Source of the DNA: Heliopora coerulea
Lineage: Eukaryota; Cnidaria; Anthozoa; Scleralcyonacea; Helioporidae
Assembly (NCBI GenBank): GCA_030142905.1
Contig: JASJOG010000064.1
Coordinates: forward strand, 124,001-188,000
Length of the DNA: 64,000 nt
Direction: 5' to 3'
The notes under the pieces were generated by a model. It had not been told where the DNA came from. It saw only the letters and a program-made list of their open reading frames with translations, and ran no database searches. Of this stretch, positions 22,446-32,060 are shown piece by piece. Within the stretch, counting starts at the first letter, position 1; the number at the start of each line of letters is the position of its first letter. The translations under genes were made by a program, and so were the position numbers.

Positions 22446-22790
22446 TTAGTTAAAAACAATTCAGAGTATTTTTCTCTCCCGGGTATAAACGGACACTATT
22501 CTGCAAACTTGTTTCAGTTACTTAAATAGTTCGATTGTATGGGGACTCATGAAATTAGAAGTGGCACGGCGACTTGATCTGGTGTGTAAATCAGTTTCTA
22601 ACAAGAATGTCCTTCAGATTATCTGGCACATCTCCGTGAATTCTTTTGTAAATCATGAAACTCTGATGTAATTTGACTTCACCTCTCCCCCGGTAGTATT
22701 TATAATTAATAACTCTATTTAACACGAAGTAATAAACTGTTTTTTTTCTTAAATAGATCGCGGCTGCTCTCTCGAGGGAGCATCAAGTAT

Positions 22791-22956
22791 TATTATTTTA
22801 TTATTATTATTATTAAAACTTTATTTCATGAGGGTAAAAACACTTTACAGCCAGAGGCTGAAAAACCTGTGGCCCTCAAAGCTAAAATATTACATAAACA
22901 TGATACAATGACTAAACTAAGCAAAAATTGAACAACTAAAATTAAGAAATGTTAAA
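22791..22956 (-). mobile_element. 5'-truncated LINE 3' end with (AAT)n tail and target-site duplication
   Basis: On the minus strand it reads CAGCCTCTGGCTGTAAAG, then ATGAAATAAAG, then (AAT)n. It is bounded by AAGTAT on both sides (22785-22790 and 22957-22962). It interrupts the codons between RVIL/LDAP of the host LINE, so it inserted later. Confidence 0.7.
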
Positions 22957-23260
22957 AAGTATGACCCTAGAAGCTAACCCTCGTAGTTTGTGTACGTGCG
23001 CCATAGGATGTACAGAGCACAATACCCATACACTACAACTGTAGAGCATAATGAGTTTGATCATTGCATTGTAGTATATGTTCCGCTTTTTTCTTGGAAC
23101 GGCTACTTTCTTGCAATTACGTAATAACGGATATATTGCTGTGACCCTCTTCTTACGCCAAGAAGTTTTAGAGACCTTTCTTGTTACATTTTTGAGCCAC
23201 TTACCACCGTACTCACAACTGGTTATCGATCCGGTTTACCAAACATTTGCCGGTAACTTA

Positions 23261-23379
23261 GGCCCAGTTCAAACGTCGAACTTTTCATGTGCCTCATCTA
23301 ATGTTAATGAGCAAAATCCTTTTTTAAACTGATTTGCATTTGATTCGGCATATGAAAAGTTCGACATTTGAACTGAGGC
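23261..23379. mobile_element. 119-bp TIR element with TTA target-site duplication
   Basis: The left end GGCCCAGTTCAAACGTCGAA continues to CTTTTCATGTGCC, and the right end is its reverse complement with few changes. TTA flanks both ends (23258-23260 and 23380-23382). The TTA duplication suits a PIF/Harbinger-type MITE. Confidence 0.75.
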
Positions 23380-25271
23380 TTACTTCGTCTTTGTTTTGGA
23401 AAGGTTTTATACCGTGACGGTATATAACCGACTTATATAATCGTTCGTGAAGTTTCGAAGGAAGTATTTAACTTGCCCGACAAACGTGTAGAAATGGCGA
23501 AATTTCGGTTGAAAGTTCATGAATATCTTTATGAGGTTTATAATTAGTTATAAACCTCTCGAGAACAAAAGAAACTGAGCCAACGATGATATAAGGTAGC
23601 ATTAAAAACGCCTCTTTTTATCACGTGACTATTTAATGACTCGGTCAATATCCGAAAATGATTCACGGTCACCCACAATAAATATCACAAAGACCTGAAG
23701 CACTTCAAGTCTGCGTAGGATATCAGCTGTGATTACTCGTGGGAGATCATTTATGAAAACAAGAAATGACAATGGACTGAGTTCTGTTTCCTAAGAGGAC
23801 GCCATGTGTGATGGCTTTACTTGTCGAGTTTTATTCTCACATGTTCAAAAGCTAGTTTCGCCCTTTCAATTAGCTGGAAAACATTGCCATTTCACTGTCG
23901 GAAGCGCTATAAGATTTGAGCTTATGGAGCAAAATATAGCTAGCTTAAAGGTCGAACGCAATTTTATAATCTCTAAATACAAGACCGCTAAAATAGTTTC
24001 TGTATATATCTAACTGTAGTTTTCCAACCAATTGTTTCAGAGCTGGCTCAGTGGAATATGATCAACGAAAACCAGATTGGAGTATGTCGAGTAAGTCATT
24101 AACCTTAGAGTGGTCGTACAGGGCAGCATGAATATGCTTCTCAAACATGTTCGGTAGTAAAGGGACCACAGAGACAACGTATTATAAAACAAAACATTTG
24201 GAAGTGGAGAGTAATCTTGAAGACTCCAAATGGGAGGTATAGGTCAAGAGACAAAAGTTGAAACAGTCATATTTCCGTTATTTCAAAGTCATCATTAGAC
24301 TGGATATTTAAAAAACCAAGCTGCATCTGTTTAAGAGATGGAAAATTGCTTGAGTGCATGTCTATCTTGTGGTAGAAACATGAATGACGTCGTTTCAACG
24401 GAAAAAAAAAATTCTGGTAGAAACACGATGCGTATCCGAGTGTTTTCAGGTATCTCTTCGGTTGAAATGGGGTCATAAATTATTCTATTTTATTTTCAGT
24501 ACAGAGACACGAAGGTTTTTTGTGTTTGAGTTATAAAATCACCAAGGTTTTTTGTCGAATTCACGTGTAGTTGTCTATGTCTGTGTACTCTGACATAAAA
24601 TGAGGACGAAGTCAGCCGTATTTTTGAATCCTGAGAGAAATCTAGGCTTGTCGAATGGGACCATGCGTAGGATGTTTGTTATTTTATAAATGTATATACT
24701 GCAGGAAGTGACAATTGCTAAGGAAAATCTAGCTATCACTATTTGCATGTCAGGACGCCAATTACTGGTGAGAAACAGGATCTAATCAAAGTCGAAAACA
24801 TCTGGGCTAAGTTGACTATAGAATGGTTTGTCTACACCATTGGGTTGTTTGTGTTGTCCATACAGAGATTTATGAGGCGACTCGATGATGACCAAATTCC
24901 AGGACCGGTTGTATTCAGGATATTGGCACCAAGACCATTCTATCCCAGTTGATCAAGAAGATGGCAAATTGTGTAGAAAATTTAAGATTTGCTCTGAAGG
25001 AGTATGGGGAATTTTAAAAGTGAGAGTAGAGTGAGTCTCTTGGAAAAATAATACCTTTGTTGGATTTCGCAGCTGTGGTCGCTTTTAAACCAACTTAGTT
25101 GCGCATTACGTTATACTTACTTGACATGAAATCTCCAAAGTAACAATACCCGAAAGTAACGATAAAATTCAGCTGGGTTATATTTTTCGAAAGTAGCGAC
25201 CACCCGAAAATAACGGTTTCAAACAAAGGTGAACATTTATAAATTTCAAAAACACGAGAATACTTTTTAAA

Positions 25272-25304
25272 GACATGTTTCGGCAAGACTTATGCCATCT
25301 TCAG
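25272..25304 (-). ncRNA. Hammerhead-like motif, PLE downstream terminus
   Basis: Minus strand: CTGAAGA, U, a GGCA/TGCC stem II, GAAACATGTC ending in a GUC triplet. The same motif is on the plus strand at 26484-26516. Confidence 0.5.
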
Positions 25305-25448
25305 TTTACAAAGTGATGTTTGTAAGGCTTTAAATAGGAATTATAGTATGAAGAAATTAACTAATTACAATGACGATATGTTAGATGATTAATTACAATG
25401 ACAGTGTGTTGTGTGAGGACTAACGGAGGCGGTATCAGACCATAATTA

Positions 25449-26432
25449 CTAGCAGAGGAAGGTGTTGATATGTTGCATTTGTGTGTTTAATTCTGGTTTT
25501 CTATTTTGGATGTGAATAGCTTCTTTCAATTTGAGTGTGTAAGTGGTTTTGGCCGAATCTAAAATTTTAAAGCAGTTAGGTGTGTAATGGTTTTTGCAGT
25601 TGGTAGAGTTATTGAAGTGCTTAAAGACGTGAGAATTTCGATCAGTTAAGGTGTGCTCTTTGATCCGCGTTGAGAAATGGCGAGAGGTTTCACCAATGTA
25701 GCGGGAATTACATCCCGCACAAGTAAATTCACAAACTACGAATGATTTAAGAGCTGTGGGAATCGGGTCCTTGAAACTGAAAAAGGTTTTGATTTTCAAA
25801 GTAGACAACTCTAGTTTGATGTTAAGGTCTTTACAGAAACCTTTACACAATCGTCTTATTTTGATTTGGGTAAGTCTAGAATAATTACCATTGTAAGGGA
25901 GTTTGAGATAGTGGATATTGGTATTTTCCGTGTTGTTGGAAACATTTTTGTTAGGGTTTTGTCTGGGTGTCCTTAAATATTGTTTAGTGATTTTGTCAAT
26001 AAAGTGAGAAGGAAAACAATAACGTTTGAAAATTTCTGACAGTTTGTTGAGATCTTTGTTTAAGCCGGCGTTGGTGTTGTTAATTTTGAATGTCCTGTGA
26101 ACGAGAGTGCGAATTAGACCTCTTTTGTAGTTTAGCGGCGTGAAACTGAAAAAATTTGTTAAAAGTCCAGTATAGCTTTTTTTGCGAAAGACAGAAGTGA
26201 CACAAACGTTGGACGAATTATCTACTAAAACATCAAGGAAGGGGAGTTTACCATTTAACTGTTTTTCGTGAGTGAATTTTATGTTGGGATGTTGAGCGTT
26301 GATGTAATCGAAGAATAACATAGCGTCGTGTTCGTTGTCAAATAAACAGAAAATGTCATCAACATATCTACGGTAAATTGAAATTTTCGAATCTTTGTAG
26401 TTTTCAAGCCAGGATTTTTCATGATATCCCAT
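25449..26432 (-). CDS. Penelope-like RT (C-terminal part) with GIY-YIG endonuclease
   Basis: 327 codons are open. The start retains the RT catalytic core with YVDDIFCLF (the YxDD box), then FTHEKQLNGKLPFLDVLV, a standard RT block of Penelope-like elements. The thumb and linker follow to TFFSFKDPIPT. The C-terminal domain is a GIY-YIG nuclease (FTCAGCNSRYIGETSRHFST, then EHTLTDRNSHVFKHF and EAIHIQNRKPELN), with the Cys pair typical of this family. The N-terminal RT blocks are missing, so it cannot be complete even though the frame is uninterrupted. The 26432 start is only the first Met in the frame. This is the best preserved element ORF in the window and perhaps a recent insertion. Confidence 0.88.
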   Translation of the reverse strand: MGYHEKSWLENYKDSKISIYRRYVDDIFCLFDNEHDAMLFFDYINAQHPNIKFTHEKQLNGKLPFLDVLVDNSSNVCVTSVFRKKSYTGLLTNFFSFTPLNYKRGLIRTLVHRTFKINNTNAGLNKDLNKLSEIFKRYCFPSHFIDKITKQYLRTPRQNPNKNVSNNTENTNIHYLKLPYNGNYSRLTQIKIRRLCKGFCKDLNIKLELSTLKIKTFFSFKDPIPTALKSFVVCEFTCAGCNSRYIGETSRHFSTRIKEHTLTDRNSHVFKHFNNSTNCKNHYTPNCFKILDSAKTTYTLKLKEAIHIQNRKPELNTQMQHINTFLC

Positions 26433-26483
26433 TTATATCCCATGATATCCCTATTTAAAGCCTTACAAACATCACTTTGTAAA

Positions 26484-26516
26484 CTGAAGATGGCATAAGT
26501 CTTGCCGAAATATGTC
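26484..26516 (+). ncRNA. Hammerhead-like motif, PLE inverted terminus
   Basis: Inverted copy of 25272-25304, with one change (GAAATATGTC instead of GAAACATGTC). Confidence 0.5.
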
Positions 26517-27489
26517 TTTAAAAAGTATTCTCGTGTTTTTGACATTTATAACTGTCCTTTTGCTAACGAGAAGTTTTGAAAGGTGAACATCTTATTTTTA
26601 AAGCAGGTGAGAAATAAATGTATTGTCTTTTCGAACTTACTAATATTAATTAGTTCAAGCTAATTATTGATATACCCTACGACACGATAAATTATTCCAA
26701 AACAAGTAAACTAACGCGCAAAACCCCCATCTTTTCGCATTCTTACATAAAAATTATATAAACTTGTTCTAATTAGCAAGTTTATGGGTAACAACCGAAA
26801 TCTCAAGAAAACTCAACTGAACTATTACATACTTTACAATACTGGAAATAATTCGCCATAATCCTTTAACGTATCTACACTGGAACTTTTTAGTCCGCCA
26901 GCAGGCAACAAAATTTAAAACAAATGGGCTTTGTAGTCAGGTGGCAATACCTACGGAACTGTTGGTTAAAATCATTTTACAATAAAAAAAGAGCCCAACA
27001 GTCTGATAATATTTGACATGATTTACTAGAGATAGGCATTTTTGCCGTCCGAAAATAACAACAGAGAAGGCTACTGAATCCGAAAGGAACGACTATCGTT
27101 ACTTTGGTAACTTTTCGTTGCTCTTTATGGTTGCTTGACTCTCTAAGACTTCATTGTATATTTTTCTATATACCAACTGCCAGTGACGTAATCTGTGTCC
27201 TCAAAAACTGATGCCCACCACAGGGGTCCTCGTTTACCGGGTGAAAAAATTTTTCTCTTTGTATTGTTTAAGATCTCAATAGCTTGTTGTTTAATGTTTT
27301 CAAATCAGCTCTGACTTTTAACACAAATTGCTCCTTGACCTTTATACGAACGTGTTCCGATTGTTGGTAAATGATTCGCCGAGTCAATTTCTTTTACTTC
27401 GATAATCATTCTCGGGGTGACTTCTTCAGATATGATCTACGCGTGAGTTCAATTGAGCCTAGTAGCTTTATTTACGATTTGGGTTAAAG

Positions 27490-27760
27490 GCAGATAAAAC
27501 TTCAATAACGTCGATTACTAATTTTCGAATATTCCCCTAAAGTCATCCAGTTTTGATCGCATAAGCGAGAAGCATTTCACTTTGTCAGGGCTGGTGTACT
27601 GTTTGTCGTCTGGGCCCAGTTGTGTACGAAGTTCAGATAAAATGTTGCACGGACAAGTATAGGCTAAAGATAAATTCCCCATCAACTGGCGATATCAGAA
27701 GATATATACGTGAATATCCGGAGTGATATAGCTGCAGAATTTTAATCGACAGTATAATCA
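27490..27760. other. Spacer, no gene recognised
   Basis: No coding or repeat signature found. Confidence 0.3.
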
Positions 27761-28175
27761 TTCTGTTTATAAATATAATATCCCAGCAAAGGGACACAAA
27801 TAGAGCCATAATGAAACTGTAAATATTTTACTTGACCAGTGGCATGACACTTGAGCAGTGTCACGAGTGATATGGAATGCGTAAGAGGAATTAAAAAAAT
27901 TTTTTTTTTTAAAGAAAGTTCCGAGGGAAATGATCTAATGTTGGCCTTAAGGGAAGGTCTAATTTTAGAAATTAATAAGCGTTGTCGAAGAAAAACAAAG
28001 CGAGTGGAACCGATGGCTAAAATCTCGAGATCTTCAAACGAAACCTGGTGAGGAAGATTATAGCCCAGCGCATAGCTTTAAGCAGAAGCATAACACAAAT
28101 TAATTTGAAAATAACTTAATATGAACGTTTTGTTACTACACTATCTGAGTGACAAATATACAAGCTGAAGGAGAT
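27761..28175 (-). mobile_element. Penelope-like fragment, endonuclease C-terminus and terminus
   Basis: The minus strand encodes VSFEDLEILAIGSTRFVFLR and LLISKIRPSLKANIRSFP (about 27910-28060), the C-terminal end of a PLE endonuclease. A tail follows at 27761-27850 (GGCTCTA...TTTGCTGGG), shared with 29600-29655 and 58900-58935. A diverged terminus lies at 28070-28175. That part is an inverted copy of 28665-28830. Confidence 0.65.
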
Positions 28176-28530
28176 ATAGACACGTAACTTACATCAATAG
28201 AAAATAAAATTACATAATGAAAGGTTACTACATCCAGCTCGAAAAACCTGAACTGAATAAACAAAAAGACCACATCATAATGAACTTAAAATTTTAACAA
28301 TGTTCTATCATGTAATTCGCTCATCTAGTCTTAATTTATTTCCTTTTCAGATGTATAATCAATATTATAAAATAAAACTCTAAAAATAGTAAGCACTCAA
28401 ACGAAAAACACCTCACACACTCCTTTATGTAAATTTGAACACGCCACAAATGTTGGAAAATGCTGACGAGAAAATGTTTAACCACACAATCACACCATCA
28501 CACACGACTGCAACATAACTAACATCTTAT
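28176..28530. other. AT-rich spacer between PLE pieces
   Basis: No gene or repeat recognised. Confidence 0.3.
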
Positions 28531-28535
28531 TTAAC

Positions 28536-28568
28536 CTGACGAAGGAAGAAGTACTTCCGACATATGTC
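28536..28568 (+). ncRNA. Degenerate hammerhead-like motif
   Basis: CTGACGA, A, a GGAAG/CTTCC stem, then GACATATGTC. The GAAA element is changed to GACA, so it is probably inactive. It belongs to a different sequence family from its neighbours. Confidence 0.35.
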
Positions 28569-28659
28569 GTTGAAATTAAGGAATACATAAAACATGTGAT
28601 ATTTGTTAGAATTGTATACCACCTAATTTTGACCAGATCGTTTGGAAACAGAAAGTAAC

Positions 28660-28830
28660 AGTTAAGTATTTATGCCTCCTTCACCCTTGTATATTTATCA
28701 CTCTGATGATGTTACGTGTAGTAACGAAACGTTAGTATTAAAATATTTTCAAAGTAATTTGTGCTATGGTTCTGCTTAAAGCAAAATGCTGCGCAATAAT
28801 CATCCTCACCAGACTTCGATTTCTGCCTGG
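28660..28830 (+). mobile_element. PLE terminus with hammerhead-like motif
   Basis: The motif at 28703-28737 reads CTGATGA, U, GTTAC/GTAAC stem, GAAACGTTAGTA, with perfect pairing in stem II. The block is an inverted copy of 28035-28175 and resembles 29475-29660 and 58900-59060. Confidence 0.55.
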
Positions 28831-29260
28831 TTCCTCCATTGCAACGATTTTGACCAAACGTAACCTCATAGTCTTGTTTTTTGACTGCGTGCGAAGACGC
28901 TAGATAAAGTGGAGTGTGAGAGTGTTTTTCCAACGTAGGCCGAAATACCCAAGTGATTGGAGATCCAAGTATGTAATAGCCGGCATGTACGACCAATATA
29001 CGACGCCTGGCAACGTAACATGTAAACTTGTATACCACATGGGATCTCAATCTGAGTGGTAAACGGTCCTTAAAACGGAAAAGTTAGAAACACGACGCAA
29101 GGGCCGGAAAACAACAGGAAGTTGAATGTGTGGGGGAGAAAAAAGTAGCTTGGTGACGAATTTGATGGCCGTGATTTCCGGCAAAAGGCAAGACTCACGA
29201 AAGTAGGAGTTAGAAGTTGTGAGACTTTTAGTGAGAGGATGTAAATTTTTTTTTTTAACT
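28800..29260 (-). mobile_element. Penelope-like GIY-YIG fragment, frameshifted
   Basis: Minus frames give FRFKDRLPLRLRSHVVYKFT C, then, after a frameshift, QASYIGRTCRLLHTWISNHL and GKTLSHSTLSSVFAHSQKTR. These are the linker and GIY-YIG domain of a PLE subfamily different from the one at 25.4-26.4 kb. It is broken and joined at its 3' side to an oppositely oriented terminus. Confidence 0.7.
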
Positions 29261-29342
29261 CGTTAAGGAGCAGGGCTCATCCCTTACTGACGAGTAAAAT
29301 CGTCTGGCGTTAGCCACAGTTAAAAATTCAGGTGTTTTCGGA

Positions 29343-29396
29343 ACTGTTTTCGAATCTTTTTAACCATTAAATGGGTTAAAAAGATTCGAAAACAGT
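29343..29396. repeat. Perfect 23-bp inverted repeat
   Basis: Arms 29343-29365 (ACTGTTTTCGAATCTTTTTA plus ACC) and 29374-29396 are exact reverse complements with an 8-bp loop. The preceding 29283-29330 is a copy of the dispersed CTGG(C/A)GTTAGCCA element. Confidence 0.85.
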
Positions 29397-29469
29397 GACC
29401 CAAAAATCTTTGACGATATCCATTTTATTTGAATAAATTTTTAATTTTCTCACGTTTAGCATGACACAT

Positions 29470-29660
29470 CATCCCTGCCTTTGTGTAACAGTTAACTATT
29501 TAAGCGGATAATTCTTTGTAAAGAATTACTCTGATCAGTCTGATGATGTTATTGGTCAAGTAACGAAACATTAGTTATTAAAAGTTTTTCTGAAAAAAAT
29601 TTTATGTCTCCACTGTATCTGTTTCTACTCGTTTGCCGGGCTATTATATTTATAACGAGA
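29470..29660 (+). mobile_element. PLE terminus with hammerhead-like motif
   Basis: The core at 29540-29576 reads CTGATGA, U, a GTTA-based stem, then GAAACATTAGTT. The flanks (TTTGTGTAACAGTTAACTATTTAAG and TTTGCCGGGCTATTAT, in parts) match the minus strand of 58900-59060. Confidence 0.5.
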
Positions 29661-29879
29661 CATCGTTTTCCACCTGCTTCTTTGATGGCAACCATAATCA
29701 TTTCGATTTTTTATCGAATTAGGAAATTATGAAACGAACAGTTAAAATAAACAGTTAAAATAAAAGTTTAATTCCTTTAATCCATGGATTAATTATCAGC
29801 GAATTCTTTTTCGATTTTCAGGTTTGAAATTTAACGCATGAACGTCACATTTGAGGAACAGAGTGTAAGATCTCAATTA

Positions 29880-30350
29880 AAATTATTTATATAATATATA
29901 ATATAACATAACATGATATGATATGATATAATATAATTTAATATATGCGGACAAATCCCACCATGTGCACCTTTTAAAAACTTTGTCGCGAGTATAGAAT
30001 TTTGTCCTTAAGACTTTTTGCATGAGTTCAAATTGATTTGAAATCCTGCAACAAGTCTTAAGGACAAAATTCTGTACTCGCGACTTGTCCCTTCGTGCGA
30101 ACAGTTCATACGACAAGTTTCATCGATAAAGTCCCAGGACAGCCAATCATCGAGCATCATTTAATTATTAACAATACCTCGACTCACTTCCAGTTCCTCT
30201 CATCGGCAATCACTAATTAAAACTAGTCAGTCAAGTAAAGCAAGTCCCCGCGACAAGTCTCTTCCACTGTCCGACAAAAGGGATTCGTCCCCGCGACATG
30301 TCTCCGCGACTTCACGCCTCGTGTGTCCCAACCTTTAAGCTTTAATATGA
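29880..30350. repeat. AT microsatellite and CGCGAC-type inverted repeats
   Basis: ATATA-rich sequence lies at 29885-29945. An inverted repeat of about 31 bp follows (GTCGCGAGTATAGAATTTTG at 29986 and its reverse complement ending near 30083), then several CGCGACA(A/T)GTC motifs. It looks like a degenerate DNA-transposon or MITE cluster. Confidence 0.55.
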
Positions 30351-30379
30351 AGGATTATTACCTGTCCATTTCGTAATTC

Positions 30380-31166
30380 AAGGTGGTCTTATACCCATAA
30401 AATAAATTTTTTTTATGTTTAAGAATTTAGGAAAAGTTGTTTCAAGGCGTTGTAATAAATCAAATTTTAGCTACGGAAATCATCTTTTAAATTGATCAGA
30501 TGCCACGGCAGCGAAAAAATAAAGGAGCAAAAACACTAAAATAGAGTACCCACTTTCAAACATGATAGAGTACAACCAAATTGTTTGGGAAATTTTATAC
30601 AGATTTTAGTGCATTATCAGGGAGATACTCTAGGTACTAAAGCTAAAAACCTCCTAATTTTCCGACCTTTTTGAGTCTATTTTTCAGATTCTTGTAGAAA
30701 ACATTCAAAACTTCAGAGAAAGTAACTATACAATGCATGTACAATATTAGAAAGTGTTTCAACAAGAAATTAAATTTTATAGGTTCAGTTCCCAGACTGT
30801 TATTTTTGCTGTCTGTGCTGAAAATTGAGTTCTGTAATCTGTAAACAGGTAAACTCAATTTCACGTTTCAAAAAGATGCTTTTCGACAACTTTAACAACT
30901 CGAGAAAAGCTGATTCAAAGTTTAATATTAAGTATGCAGAGTACACTTTGTAGTCTTCCAATACCTCCAGGAATAATCTACAGATGCTCTTCATATGTTC
31001 AATGTTTTTATAAGGTAGTAGTGCCAAGGTCAAGGTCAACGTAAAAATTTTGATGGTCATTCGAGGTCACCGTGGGGAAGAACCTTCAACAACCTCAATT
31101 TACGCAAGATATAGCTACAAGTAAATTTCCAGAGAAAATCAACATTTTTGAGTGTAAGACCACCTT
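30380..31166. mobile_element. 787-bp TIR element, nonautonomous
   Basis: AAGGTGGTCTTATAC at 30380 and its inverse (GTGTAAGACCACCTT) ending at 31166 form terminal repeats. The interior has only short minus-strand frames with no transposase signature. Confidence 0.6.
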
Positions 31167-31900
31167 AATAATTTGTTAAAGTATCAAGAGGAGTATTTTC
31201 TGATTGATTGAAATTCTGCAGCCCTTTCACATAGCGTGTTGCGTTCAGACTCATGCTATCCCTAACTCCATGGCTCCAAAGAGAATGATTAGTAGTTTCC
31301 ACATCTTTTATTAAAACAAATGCCGTGAAACTGACTAATTTTAACCCTTCGTCATCTCTGATTAAAGCTTTATTAGCCGGGCACAAATTCTGAGGATATT
31401 GCGAAAGAAAGTTAAATTTTTTAATGATAGACTTTGAGAGGACTCAAAGAGTTTTGATAGTGTGAAATTTGAACTCGATTACTTACCGTATTTTCCGGAT
31501 GATGAAGCGTTATGTACAGTTTACAATGCTTTCTTTTAATTTAGTTCTTAAACTTCTGGCAACTGTTTGTACAGCTCTTTTTCGATGGCATTGGCAGGTA
31601 ACAAAACCCTTGCGGCCGACTTTAGAATACTAACATCAATTGAACTTTTCCTTGATGCCAGTTTTTAATCGCCGCATCTATACTTCTTGTTTGCTGTTGT
31701 TGAGCTAGAGGAACATTGCGGTCATCTAGGGATCATGTGGTAAAGGACGACCCAATTTTAAGTTGTAGTCGTCATTTTTGTGCGTTCTTTGAGTATTCAG
31801 GGGGGTCTCCCATGGTTACCTCCGCGAAAAACTTTGTCCTAAAAATTTCCGAAAAATTTTGACTTAGGTGAAAAAATTCCTAGATCCGCCACTGGCCAGC
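31167..31900. other. Spacer, no gene recognised
   Basis: Nothing identifiable. The tail near 31885 (CCTAGATCCGCCACTGGCCAG) looks like a transposon end. Confidence 0.3.
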
Positions 31901-31904
31901 CCCG

Positions 31905-32060
31905 CCGGCTCGACAGACAGGCAGGCAGGCAGAGCCTCTGACTATTGTATGATATGACTCATCATTCGTTCATTTATTCGTTCATTTGTCATGACTCATT
32001 CGTTCATTCATCATCACTACTATATTATATGACTCATCATTCGTGCAAAATTTTCAGTAG
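31905..32060. repeat. Simple repeats (GGCA, then CATTCGTT/ATGACTCA)
   Basis: (GGCA)n lies at 31913-31932, then irregular CATTCGTTCATT and ATGACTCATCATTCG repeats to 32047. Confidence 0.7.

Larger units (their letters stand above)
25235..26553 (-). mobile_element. Penelope-like element bounded by inverted terminal copies
   Basis: Arms 25235-25338 and 26450-26553 are inverted copies of about 104 bp, each with a hammerhead-like core. They enclose the PLE coding frame 25449-26432 (-). The downstream arm has the same orientation as the coding frame and the upstream arm is inverted, an arrangement seen for Penelope elements with a partial inverted copy at the 5' end. It sits inside the LINE at 22446-27480. 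Confidence 0.8.
22446..27480 (-). mobile_element. Decayed jockey/CR1-like LINE with nested insertions
   Basis: Minus-strand pieces occur in the correct LINE order: linker and PWDAA-type block (27130-27480), pre-RT block (25030-25100), RT MFEKHIHAALYDHSKVNDLL (about 24090-24170), FSGLVFRDYKIAFDL (about 23940-24000), LSPLSFLVFINDLPRVITAD (about 23710-23790), YYNAMIKLIMLYSCSVWVLC (about 23015-23075), and a C-terminal region homologous to 16700-17135 (22446-22790). It is split by a LINE 3' end (22791-22956), a 119-bp TIR element (23261-23379) and a PLE (25235-26553). Many stops and frameshifts show that it is inactive. Confidence 0.7.

Noticed and set aside
27851..28051. Plus-strand 66-codon open frame
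   Set aside because: The minus strand of the same stretch encodes the PLE endonuclease C-terminus, so the plus frame is a shadow.
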